NCBI GenBank assembly: GCA_030613835.1
Contig: JAUWLH010000050.1
Span: 1 to 8,895 of the forward strand
Reading direction: 5' to 3'
Origin: Candidatus Bathyarchaeota archaeon
GTDB taxonomy: Archaea; Thermoproteota; Bathyarchaeia; TCS64
DNA: 8,895 nt
Shown: positions 1-5,144 of the stretch, piece after piece
Layout: each line of letters begins with the position of its first letter
Numbering within the stretch: position 1 is the stretch's first letter
The notes under the pieces: generated by a model
The model's database searches: none
What the model was told of the DNA's origin: nothing
The model's input: the letters and a program-made list of their open reading frames with translations, nothing else
Made by a program: the position numbers and the translations under genes

Positions 1-1
1 C

Positions 2-850
2 GAGCCGGTCGCCCGCGTCAAGCCGGGGGAGACCGTCGAGGTGGAGACCTGGGACGCCTACGGCGGAGTCGTCAGCCCTGAGCGCCCCTTTCAGCAGGCC
101 GTAGAGGATGGGGCGGTGGGCGCCCTGAACCCCGTGACTGGGCCCATCTACGTGGAGGGAGCCGAGCCCGGGGACACCCTGGTGGTGGAGATACTCGGCA
201 TAGAGCTGCCGGAGTGGGGCGGCTCAAGCATCATACCTGGTTTTGGGGCCCTTGAGGGCTGGCTAAACCAGATGGAGCCGAGGACCAAGATCAGCTACAT
301 CAAGGACGGCAAGATAACCTACGTGACGGACCACGGAAAGATCATCGAGTTTGACGCTGATCCCTTCATCGGGACCATTGGTGTGAGCCCTGCGTACGAG
401 GCTATCCAGACACTTGCACCGGGCCCCCATGGGGGTAACATGGACTGCCCTGACATTAGGCCGGGGAACACGCTCTACCTACCTGTCACCCAGAAGGGCG
501 CACTTTTCGGGCTCGGCGATGTTCACGCCGTCCAAGGTGATGGAGAGATATGCGGGACCGCTGTCGAGATCAATGCGGCTGTCACAGTCGAGTTCAAGGT
601 AATCAAGAAGACAATCGCATGGCCCCGGGTCGAGTCCGAGGACATGATCATGACTGTGTGCAGTGCAAGGCCTCTTGAGGACGCCGCGAGGCTAGCGTAC
701 AGGGAGCTCATCAACTGGATGGTAACCGAGTATGGCTGGGGCAGGGACGACGCCTACATGTTCCTGAGCCTGGCCATGAGATCAAGAATCGCTCAAATAG
801 TTGACCCGCTGTACACGGTGGTTGCTAAAATCAATAAATACCTGCTCTAG
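2..850 (+). CDS. Acetamidase/formamidase family protein, 5' end outside window
   Basis: This is the C-terminal 282 residues of an FmdA/AmdA-type amidohydrolase; the reading frame is open from the first bases, so the true start lies upstream. The family hydrolyses formamide, acetamide or related short amides to ammonia and a carboxylate, in the cytoplasm. Visible family features are an early stretch reading ETWDAYGGVV, a segment reading NPVTGPIYVEGAEPGD (family members have a very similar one), and the hallmark PGPHGGNMD at bases 419-445, followed by GDVHAVQGDGEICGTAVE. The glycine-, histidine- and aspartate-rich segments are the expected metal and substrate site. The C-terminal part (YRELINWMVTEYGWGRDDAY) also matches the family. 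It ends 231 bp before the ribosomal block and is probably a separate transcription unit. Exact substrate cannot be told. A GTG at base 41 is internal and not the start. Confidence 0.9.
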   Translation, partial: EPVARVKPGETVEVETWDAYGGVVSPERPFQQAVEDGAVGALNPVTGPIYVEGAEPGDTLVVEILGIELPEWGGSSIIPGFGALEGWLNQMEPRTKISYIKDGKITYVTDHGKIIEFDADPFIGTIGVSPAYEAIQTLAPGPHGGNMDCPDIRPGNTLYLPVTQKGALFGLGDVHAVQGDGEICGTAVEINAAVTVEFKVIKKTIAWPRVESEDMIMTVCSARPLEDAARLAYRELINWMVTEYGWGRDDAYMFLSLAMRSRIAQIVDPLYTVVAKINKYLL

Positions 851-980
851 GTGTGACCTTTTTCAGGTCCGCCACCCAGAAATTGGGTATGTTGAGGACC
901 CTTGAGACCTTCTCTATCTCATCATCGTATGTCTGCGTGTGGGGCTCACTCGTACCAGGATTAACCGATTTTTGGACAAC

Positions 981-992
981 TTTTTTATCCTA
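981..992 (+). promoter_or_regulatory. Possible upstream TATA-like element
   Basis: A T-run followed by ATCCTA lies about 95 nt before the S19e start. It could be a second, distal TATA box for the ribosomal block. The element is weaker than the TATATAT box at 1031-1040, and it also overlaps the upstream end of a minus-strand open frame, so the assignment is tentative. Confidence 0.25.
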
Positions 993-1011
993 TACCTGTG
1001 GTTTAGAGTTG

Positions 1012-1024
1012 CTGAATCATTCAG
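1012..1024. promoter_or_regulatory. Perfect 13-nt palindrome upstream of the S19e TATA box
   Basis: CTGAATCATTCAG is a perfect inverted repeat with 6-nt arms around a single central C. It sits 6 nt upstream of the TATA-like box at 1031-1040, a position where archaeal activators or repressors of wHTH type often bind. No regulator is identified in this window; the operator role is inference from position and symmetry only. Confidence 0.3.
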
Positions 1025-1030
1025 GGCTAC

Positions 1031-1040
1031 GTATATATGT
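1031..1040 (+). promoter_or_regulatory. TATA box of the S19e-FtsY block
   Basis: GTATATATGT is a good archaeal TATA box. Counting about 25 nt from its centre places transcription start near 1060, giving a leader of about 20 nt before the ATG at 1082. It is the best promoter in the 231-bp gap and would drive the whole tightly packed block down to ftsY. Confidence 0.5.
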
Positions 1041-1081
1041 AGGGGCCTGTAATGGTTCAAACATCTGGGATAGAATAAAAA

Positions 1082-1537
1082 ATGACAACTGTATACGACG
1101 TACCAGTAGACGTACTCATCAACAGACTCTCAGGCTACATGAAAGAGAACATACGCGAGATCCAGCCAGCCGATTGGGCGGGCTATGTAAAGACTGGGAG
1201 CCATGTCGAACGGGTGCCCCAGAACCCCGACTGGTGGTATGTGAGGAGCGCCAGCGTACTACGCAAGCTCTACATGAAAGGCCCCGTTGGAGTCTCAAGG
1301 CTCAGGAAGGAGTACGGCGGTCGCAAGAGAAGGGGCGTAAAGCCCGCACACTTTGCAAAGGCTGGCGGAAACATCCTCCGTTCAATACTACAGCAGCTAG
1401 AGCAGGCTGGGCTTGCACAGAAGGACGGCATCAAGGGCCGTGTTGTATCTGGTAAGGGACGCAGCCTACTCGATGCGATGTCCACGCAGATCAAGCGTGA
1501 CCTGGACAGGGTAAACCCCGAACTACAAAATTATTAG
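1082..1537 (+). CDS. rps19e: Small ribosomal subunit protein S19e
   Basis: A protein of 151 residues matching archaeal S19e, a winged-helix protein of the small subunit head that in archaea and eukaryotes assists late 30S/40S assembly. Visible signatures are the N-terminal VYDVPVDVLINRLSGYMKEN, the tract DWAGYVKTGSHVERVPQNPD, then WWYVRSASVLRKLYMKGPVG and the basic YGGRKRRGVKPAHFAKAGG, and a C-terminal winged-helix tail with ILRSILQQLEQAGL. Length is normal for the family. The ATG directly follows an A-run and lies about 45 nt downstream of a TATA box. A clear Shine-Dalgarno is not seen. It is the first gene of a compact block, followed 9 nt later by PDCD5, an order common in archaea. Confidence 0.97.
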   Translation: MTTVYDVPVDVLINRLSGYMKENIREIQPADWAGYVKTGSHVERVPQNPDWWYVRSASVLRKLYMKGPVGVSRLRKEYGGRKRRGVKPAHFAKAGGNILRSILQQLEQAGLAQKDGIKGRVVSGKGRSLLDAMSTQIKRDLDRVNPELQNY

Positions 1538-1546
1538 TGAAAATCA

Positions 1547-1885
1547 ATGTCTTCAGAAGAGGATCTTTCGGCCATAAGGCAACGCAGGATGGCGGAGCTT
1601 CAAGCTCAGCAGGCACAGCAGGAGCAGGTAGCGCAAGCGCGGGCCGATGCTGAGGCCCAGAAAGACAGCTTAATGCGGAAGTTCCTCACGCCTGAAGCAA
1701 GGCAGAGGCTCCAGAACGTGAGGCTGGTGAAACCAGAGTTCGCGGCACAGATTGAGCTCCAGCTACTCCAGCTGGCTCAGGCTGGCAGGGTGCCTCTTCC
1801 CATCAACGATGAACTTCTCAAGCAACTGTTGACTCAGATTCAGAGCCAACAGACCAAGAGGGACATCAGCATTAGGAGAGTATAA
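1547..1885 (+). CDS. DNA-binding protein of the PDCD5/TFAR19 family
   Basis: A protein of 112 residues, the normal length for archaeal PDCD5-like proteins. The family is a small three-helix-bundle protein with a flexible, charged N-terminal helix; it binds DNA in vitro, but its archaeal role is unsettled. Here residues 1-45 are Gln/Ala/Glu-rich and probably helical (RQRRMAELQAQQAQQEQV), followed by the conserved core LMRKFLTPEARQRLQNVRLV, then KPEFAAQIELQLLQLAQAG and a C-terminal KRDISIRRV, resembling the usual basic end. It sits between S19e and L39e, the conserved archaeal position, which suggests a link with translation or ribosome assembly. The start ATG lies 9 nt after the S19e stop, with AGTGA just upstream. 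Confidence 0.93.
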   Translation: MSSEEDLSAIRQRRMAELQAQQAQQEQVAQARADAEAQKDSLMRKFLTPEARQRLQNVRLVKPEFAAQIELQLLQLAQAGRVPLPINDELLKQLLTQIQSQQTKRDISIRRV

Positions 1886-1890
1886 TAAAA

Positions 1891-2049
1891 ATGGCAAGAA
1901 ACAAACCACTGGCTTACAAGCTGCGCCTGGCAAAGGCGGGCAAGTCTAAGAAATCGGTGCCCGCATGGATCATCGCCAAGACAAGGGGTGATGTCAGGTG
2001 GAGCCCAAAGAGCAGACGTAACTGGCGAAGCAGGAAATTGAGGGCTTAG
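1891..2049 (+). CDS. rpl39e: Large ribosomal subunit protein L39e
   Basis: A 52-residue, strongly basic protein starting MARNKPLAYKLRLAKAGK and ending with RRNWRSRKLRA. L39e lines the polypeptide exit tunnel of archaeal and eukaryotic large subunits. The family pattern is intact: an N-terminal ARNKPL, a central VPAWIIAKT (usually VPVWVI.KT) and a terminal basic RRNWRRSKL-like tail. Length is typical (about 50 residues). It lies 5 nt after the PDCD5 stop; a GGAG within the end of PDCD5 (1875-1878) is the nearest ribosome-binding site, at longer than ideal spacing. The gene was found by reading the gap between PDCD5 and L31e. Confidence 0.95.
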   Translation: MARNKPLAYKLRLAKAGKSKKSVPAWIIAKTRGDVRWSPKSRRNWRSRKLRA

Positions 2050-2062
2050 GAGCGAACCAATA

Positions 2063-2320
2063 ATGTCAGAACTAGTACGAATATACACAGTCCCTCTTGG
2101 AAGGGCTTGGATTGTCCAGAAATTCCGCAGGGCGGAAAGAGCAGTGATGGAGCTCAGGAAGTTCACCGAGCGCCACATGAAGCCCACCGAGATCGTGATC
2201 GATCCCTCCGTCAACGAGGCGATCTGGGCAAGGGGCATCAAGAACCCTCCACGCAAGATCCGCGTCAAGATGACCAAGGACAGCGATGGCGTAGTAGTCG
2301 TCACCCTGGCGGAGGCTTAG
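2063..2320 (+). CDS. rpl31e: Large ribosomal subunit protein L31e
   Basis: An 85-residue protein matching archaeal L31e, which sits near the tunnel exit and forms part of the docking surface for exit-site factors. Signatures are RIYTVPLGRAW near the N-terminus, RRAERAVMELRKFTERHMK, then IVIDPSVNEAIWARGIKNPPRKIRV and a C-terminal strand GVVVVTLAEA. Length is normal. A GGAG at 2049-2052, overlapping the L39e stop, is the likely ribosome-binding site. The next gene, LX, begins 2 nt after the stop. In many archaea the gene for anti-association factor aIF6 lies between L31e and LX, but here there is no room for it. Confidence 0.96.
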   Translation: MSELVRIYTVPLGRAWIVQKFRRAERAVMELRKFTERHMKPTEIVIDPSVNEAIWARGIKNPPRKIRVKMTKDSDGVVVVTLAEA

Positions 2321-2322
2321 CG

Positions 2323-2517
2323 ATGAGCAAGGCATACAGGATTAGGGGCGAGATCATGAAGAAACACTTTTTTGAACCGCTGGTCTTCAACAGTCTCATC
2401 ATCGCGGCGAAGGAGGAGCACGCAGTAGAGCGTATATACGCCGAGCTGGGAAGCCGTCACCGCGCGAAGAGATACCAGATTGATATCCAGAGCATCACCG
2501 AGGAAAAGGTAGAGTAA
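2323..2517 (+). CDS. rplX: Large ribosomal subunit protein LX (L18ae/eL20 family)
   Basis: A 64-residue protein matching archaeal LX, the short version of eukaryotic L18a/eL20. Visible features are KAYRIRGEIMKKHFFEPLVF at the N-terminus, a helix containing EEHAVERIYAELGSRHRAKR, and a C-terminal strand YQIDIQSITE. Archaeal LX is usually 60-80 residues, so it is complete. The frame stays open about 200 nt upstream, inside L31e, but that extension is an out-of-frame shadow. The ATG two bases after the L31e stop is chosen because the homology begins there and GGAGG lies just upstream (2311-2315). It is followed after 2 nt by prefoldin alpha, which is the usual neighbour. Confidence 0.93.
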   Translation: MSKAYRIRGEIMKKHFFEPLVFNSLIIAAKEEHAVERIYAELGSRHRAKRYQIDIQSITEEKVE

Positions 2518-2519
2518 AC

Positions 2520-2972
2520 TTGTCCTCGGGTCTCCAGCAGAAGGAAAACCGGCTCCGTCAGCTCCTCACAGAGATGAGGATGATGGAGGAAAGCACAAAC
2601 ACGTTACAGCAGAGGCTCCAGCAGGTACTTGCAGCGGTCTCAGAGCTAAGGATGGCACAGAAATCCCTTGGAGACCTGAAGGAGGTTGAGTCTGGGACGA
2701 ACCTGCTCGTCCCCGTCGGGGGAGGGGCATTCATAAACGCCGAGATGGGTGGCATCGACAACGTTGTCGTCGGTATCGGCGCGGGCGTCTCAGTCGAGAT
2801 GCAGTACGGGGACGCCGTTAAGGATGTTAATGACAGGCTGTCCGAGATGGAAAAGGCTCAGGTCTCCATCGAGGAGCAGCTTGGACAGATTCTTGCGCAA
2901 CTTGAGACTCACCAGAGCATGGCCGAGAGGCTCTCTGCCGAGATTCAGAACGCTGTGCAGGGATCAATCTAA
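2520..2972 (+). CDS. pfdA: Prefoldin subunit alpha (GimC alpha)
   Basis: A 150-residue protein with the prefoldin alpha plan: an N-terminal coiled coil (about residues 5-48, rich in Q, L and E), a central beta-hairpin region (about 60-92, with NLLVPVGGGAFINAEM and NVVVGIGAGVSVE), and a C-terminal coiled coil (about 95-148). Two alpha and four beta subunits form the jellyfish-shaped hexamer that captures unfolded proteins and hands them to the thermosome. The beta subunit is not in this window. The start is TTG at 2520, 2 nt after the LX stop; no ATG or GTG precedes the first coiled coil in frame, so TTG is the best choice. The stop TAA shares its last A with the ATG of ftsY, indicating translational coupling. 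Confidence 0.95.
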   Translation: MSSGLQQKENRLRQLLTEMRMMEESTNTLQQRLQQVLAAVSELRMAQKSLGDLKEVESGTNLLVPVGGGAFINAEMGGIDNVVVGIGAGVSVEMQYGDAVKDVNDRLSEMEKAQVSIEEQLGQILAQLETHQSMAERLSAEIQNAVQGSI

Positions 2973-3880
2973 TGTTCGAGAAACTACGCAAGGGCCTAAA
3001 GGGCATTGTAAACAAGATCAGCAACTCGGGCTTCACCGAGAAGGACCTTGAGCCACTTCTATGGGACCTACAGCTACAGCTCATCGGCAACGACGTGAGT
3101 GTCGAGGTGGCCGAGAGGGTGTGCGTCGAGATGAAGGAGCGGCTGGTGGGCACCGATGCCCCCCGTTTCGGAGACAAGTCCGATGTCGTACGAACGGCTC
3201 TTATGGAATCCCTTGAGGCCGTCATGGACGGCGGTAACAAGCTGGACCTTTTTGAGAAGATATCACAATCAAGGAAGGATGGGGAACCCTTCAGTATCTT
3301 GTTCGTGGGCATCAACGGCACCGGGAAGACCACGACCATAGCCAAGATGACTCACAAGCTCCAGCAGGCGGGCTTCAGTGTTGTTCTCGCATCGGGCGAC
3401 ACGTACCGCGCGGGGGCCATCGAGCAGCTTGAGGAGCACGGCAGGAGGCTAGGGGTGAGAGTCATCAAGCACAAGTATGGCTCGGACGCGGCAGCCGTCG
3501 GGTTCGACGCTGTTGAGCACGCCAAGGCACAGGGGATCAATGTTGTCATGATCGACACCGCTGGGCGGATGCAGACCAACAGGAACCTGATGGACGAGCT
3601 CCAGAAGGTGAAAAGGGTGGTCAACCCGAGCTTCACCATTATGGTTCTAGACAGCCTCGTGGGAAACGACGCCACCGATCAGGCCATGACATTCAACGAC
3701 TACATCGGCTTCGACGCGGCCATACTGACCAAGGTGGACGCCGACGCCAAGGGAGGCAGCAGCCTCAGCGTATCATACCTCACTGGTAAGCCAGTGCTGT
3801 ATGTGGGAGTCGGCCAGGGGTACGACGATCTGGAATCGTTTGACTCCCAGTGGTTCGCCGAGAAGCTCCTCGCTGATTAG
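2972..3880 (+). CDS. ftsY: Signal recognition particle receptor FtsY
   Basis: An SRP GTPase of 302 residues that docks the SRP-ribosome complex at the membrane. A helical N domain (about 1-95) precedes the G domain. The P-loop GINGTGKT is at 113-120, DTYRAGA at 143-149, DTAGR at 195-199 and TKVD at 253-256, followed by ADAKGG. The closing YVGVGQGYDDLESFDSQWF is the FtsY C-terminal signature and distinguishes it from SRP54, which would carry a methionine-rich M domain. There is no long acidic A domain, as is usual in archaea. The ATG overlaps the pfdA stop (TAATG). Position 256 is followed by ADAKGG where many homologs read GTAKGG, a tolerated variation. It is the last gene of the block; secE follows after 41 nt. 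Confidence 0.97.
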   Translation: MFEKLRKGLKGIVNKISNSGFTEKDLEPLLWDLQLQLIGNDVSVEVAERVCVEMKERLVGTDAPRFGDKSDVVRTALMESLEAVMDGGNKLDLFEKISQSRKDGEPFSILFVGINGTGKTTTIAKMTHKLQQAGFSVVLASGDTYRAGAIEQLEEHGRRLGVRVIKHKYGSDAAAVGFDAVEHAKAQGINVVMIDTAGRMQTNRNLMDELQKVKRVVNPSFTIMVLDSLVGNDATDQAMTFNDYIGFDAAILTKVDADAKGGSSLSVSYLTGKPVLYVGVGQGYDDLESFDSQWFAEKLLAD

Positions 3881-3883
3881 TAA

Positions 3884-3893
3884 ACTTTAACTA
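3884..3893 (+). promoter_or_regulatory. Possible TATA-like element before secE
   Basis: ACTTTAACTA, directly after the ftsY stop, lies about 33 nt (centre to ATG) before secE and could allow separate transcription with a very short leader. The match is modest, and read-through from ftsY would serve equally well. Confidence 0.25.
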
Positions 3894-3921
3894 TCATTCG
3901 TTCATCCATTGCTTGAACAAC

Positions 3922-4092
3922 ATGGGTCTAAACGAGTTCTTCCAATCAGCAGACCGCCTCATGAGGACACTGACGAAGCCAGACTGGAAGACGTACTGGA
4001 TGAGCCTAAAGATAGTATTCGCGGGGATATGCGTCCTGGGCATAATAGGCTACATCATCAGGCTTATGTCTACTGTATTGCAGCCAATATAA
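3922..4092 (+). CDS. secE: Protein translocase subunit SecE (Sec61 gamma type)
   Basis: A 56-residue protein read directly from the sequence. Residues 1-28 form an amphipathic N-terminal helix containing the SecE/Sss1 signature (LMRTLTKPDWKTYWMSLKI; the family pattern is R..KP...E/W....K). Residues 29-52 are a single membrane helix (VFAGICVLGIIGYIIRLM). SecE clamps the two halves of SecY and is essential for the translocon. Length is typical of archaeal SecE (about 55-65). The ATG at 3922 is the only start near the homology. It follows ftsY by 41 nt, a logical pairing of SRP receptor and translocon. In most archaea spt5 follows immediately; here 584 bp intervene. Confidence 0.9.
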   Translation: MGLNEFFQSADRLMRTLTKPDWKTYWMSLKIVFAGICVLGIIGYIIRLMSTVLQPI

Positions 4093-4107
4093 TTTTATTA
4101 AAAAACT
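4093..4107. terminator. Convergent A/T-rich terminator between secE and the minus-strand small gene
   Basis: The 15 bp between the secE stop and the opposite-strand stop are almost pure A/T (ATTTTATTAAAAAAC). They give a T-rich strand in both directions, with six T's on the minus strand. T-runs are the usual intrinsic terminators in archaea, so this short element could end both transcripts. Confidence 0.4.
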
Positions 4108-4263
4108 TTATGTTTCTTGGTTGTACGGCCACTTTACGTAGAACGCGTACATCAAAACAAAGAGGAAACCGACAGCTACAACGACTACCTCCTCAAATTC
4201 TAGGAAGAGTAGTGCCTGATCATGGATCTCCTCCGCCACCATTGACAATAGAGATGATATCAT
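4108..4263 (-). CDS. Small single-pass membrane protein, unrecognised
   Basis: A 51-residue open frame on the minus strand, ATG at 4263, TAA at 4110-4108. Residues 1-25 are acidic and look amphipathic (SMVAEEIHDQALLFLEFEE). Residues 26-43 form a strongly hydrophobic segment (VVVVAVGFLFVLMYAFYV) long enough to span the membrane, followed by a short tail KWPYNQET. The lysine after the helix and the acidic N-terminus suggest N-terminus out, C-terminus in. Gene status is supported by three upstream signals at correct spacing: a TATA box (4307-4298), a GGTGA ribosome-binding site (4272-4268) four nt before the ATG, and a T-run after the stop. The same GGTGA-N4-ATG layout is used by L10. I do not recognise a family; it is not SecG/Sec61 beta by sequence. 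Function is unknown; the convergent position next to secE is suggestive only. Confidence 0.55.
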   Translation of the reverse strand: MISSLLSMVAEEIHDQALLFLEFEEVVVVAVGFLFVLMYAFYVKWPYNQET

Positions 4264-4267
4264 ATTT

Positions 4268-4272
4268 TCACC
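4268..4272 (-). promoter_or_regulatory. Shine-Dalgarno site of the minus-strand small gene
   Basis: GGTGA on the minus strand, with four nt (AAAT) before the ATG at 4263. It is complementary to the conserved archaeal 16S 3' end and is one of the best ribosome-binding sites in the window, comparable to that of L10. Confidence 0.5.
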
Positions 4273-4297
4273 AGTTCACATACCATCCTCAACCGTG

Positions 4298-4307
4298 TTT
4301 TATATGT
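4298..4307 (-). promoter_or_regulatory. TATA box of the minus-strand small gene
   Basis: Read on the minus strand this is ACATATAAAA, a strong archaeal TATA box. Counting about 25 nt from its centre gives transcription start near 4277 and a leader of about 14 nt containing the GGTGA site. Read on the plus strand the same bases (TTTTATATGT) also resemble a TATA box, so the element may be bidirectional. Confidence 0.45.
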
Positions 4308-4620
4308 CTTGTCAAGAAAGCAACATGCTGAAAACTGGCCCTACTACAATTGGGGAGTCATACAGACGGGTTTTCCCGAAGTTCGCACTGAATGGATGGA
4401 ATGTGCACGCAAAACAATAATGTATTCATCCCGTACTCGGTGCCAAATATAACCCGGGCTGTGCAAGCCCCAAAGGTGACCTCCTGAACCACCCCTAACC
4501 AGGAATGCACACACCATCGCACCTGGTAACCCTGCGCCCAGAAAAAAAAGTCCTAAGTTACCGCCCACTATTACCAAACCAGCCACCCCATGAAACCATC
4601 AGAACCCAGACCAAACTTTT
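4308..4620. other. Gene-poor stretch between the small minus-strand gene and spt5
   Basis: About 310 bases without a convincing gene. An 80-codon GTG-start frame on the minus strand (4586-4344) is glycine-rich and matches nothing I recognise. A short plus-strand frame (from the ATG at 4304, to 4420) encodes 38 residues and, after one TAA, stays open for another 25 codons up to 4498; this looks more like a decayed gene than noise but cannot be assigned. A small hairpin (GGGCT-N5-AGCCC, about 4454-4468) and an A8 run near 4541-4548 are present. No tRNA, rRNA, SRP RNA or RNase P RNA hallmark was seen. Confidence 0.4.
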
Positions 4621-4625
4621 AGCAA

Positions 4626-4635
4626 TCTTAATATC
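4626..4635 (+). promoter_or_regulatory. Possible TATA box of the spt5-L11-L1-L10 block
   Basis: TCTTAATATC, preceded by an A/T-rich CTTTTAGCAA, is the best TATA-like sequence before spt5. It puts transcription start near 4655 and a leader of about 20 nt before the TTG at 4677. The long gap upstream means spt5 must have its own promoter somewhere here. Confidence 0.35.
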
Positions 4636-4638
4636 TAC

Positions 4639-4659
4639 GCACCAGATAATGCTTGGTGC
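4639..4659. promoter_or_regulatory. Inverted repeat between TATA box and spt5 start
   Basis: GCACCA, nine nt, TGGTGC: a perfect 6-bp inverted repeat covering the predicted transcription start. It could be an operator for a dimeric repressor, or a leader hairpin if transcription begins further upstream. Neither role can be settled from sequence. Confidence 0.3.
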
Positions 4660-4676
4660 ATCGGGCGTGGTAAAGT

Positions 4677-5144
4677 TTGTCCGAAAAAACAGTGAGAACA
4701 TCCCTTTACGCTGTAAAGGTTACGAACGGTCAGGAGAGGACGGTAGCATTAATGCTGTCCGACAAGGCCAAGGTCGAGGGATTATCCATACAGGCAATCC
4801 TCGCACCAGCCGAGCTCAAAGGGTACATAATCATCGAGGCCCCGACGCCCCACATCGTGGACGAGTTAATCCGCGGCATGAGGCACACCAGGGAACGGGT
4901 ACAGGGAACTATCAGCCCGGACGAGGTAGACCACTATATAGAAACCAAGGCGGTTGTAGAAGGCTTAGACGAGGGAACCCTAGTCGAGGTAATCGCGGGG
5001 CCCTTCAAGGGAATGCAGGCACGTATCGTGAGGGTGGACACCCCCAAGGAGGAGGTCACCATCGAGATACTGGAAGCTGCGTTCACACTGCCAATCACAG
5101 TTCACGCTGACTATGTCCGAGAACTCAAAGGAGTAAAAAACTAA
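4677..5144 (+). CDS. spt5: Transcription elongation factor Spt5 (NusG family)
   Basis: A 155-residue protein with an N-terminal NGN domain (about 8-90; SLYAVKVTNGQERTVALML, then AILAPAELKGYIIIEAP and VDELIRGMRHTRERVQGTI) and a single C-terminal KOW domain (about 98-153; EGTLVEVIAGPFKGMQARIV). Archaeal Spt5 pairs with Spt4 on the RNA polymerase clamp to keep the polymerase processive and may couple transcription with translation. Length is normal. The frame has a TAA two codons upstream; TTG at 4677 is the first possible start, and the GTG at 4692 would clip the first strand region only slightly, so TTG is preferred but not certain. The stop TAA overlaps the L11 ATG, indicating co-translation. 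Spt4 is not in the window. Confidence 0.95.
   Translation: MSEKTVRTSLYAVKVTNGQERTVALMLSDKAKVEGLSIQAILAPAELKGYIIIEAPTPHIVDELIRGMRHTRERVQGTISPDEVDHYIETKAVVEGLDEGTLVEVIAGPFKGMQARIVRVDTPKEEVTIEILEAAFTLPITVHADYVRELKGVKN

Noticed and set aside
860..930. Possible C/D box guide RNA on the minus strand (ATGATGA and a CTGA about 52 nt apart)
   Set aside because: No internal D'/C' pair and no terminal stem; the boxes alone are too common.
853..1455. Plus-strand frame of 200 codons with GTG start, overlapping S19e
   Set aside because: It is the +1 shadow of S19e; its translation is Arg/Thr/Cys-rich and does not resemble a protein family, while S19e in the other frame is unmistakable.
2107..2322. Long in-frame upstream extension of LX inside L31e
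   Set aside because: The extension reads L31e in the wrong frame (Asp/His/Gly/Arg-rich) and the LX homology begins exactly at the ATG at 2323 with GGAGG before it.
2827..3345. Minus-strand frame of 172 codons opposite pfdA and ftsY
   Set aside because: A Ser/Arg/Pro-rich antisense shadow of two certain genes.
4440..4500. GGTGACCTCCT near 4476, resembling the 16S rRNA 3' end
   Set aside because: Similarity is limited to the CCTCC core; the preceding conserved GGATCA context is missing and no rRNA sequence flanks it.
4344..4586. Minus-strand 80-codon frame with GTG start and a glycine-rich hydrophobic N-terminus
   Set aside because: No Shine-Dalgarno, no recognisable family, and an N-terminus driven by GGT/GGC and T-run codons. 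Without conservation data it is not supported.
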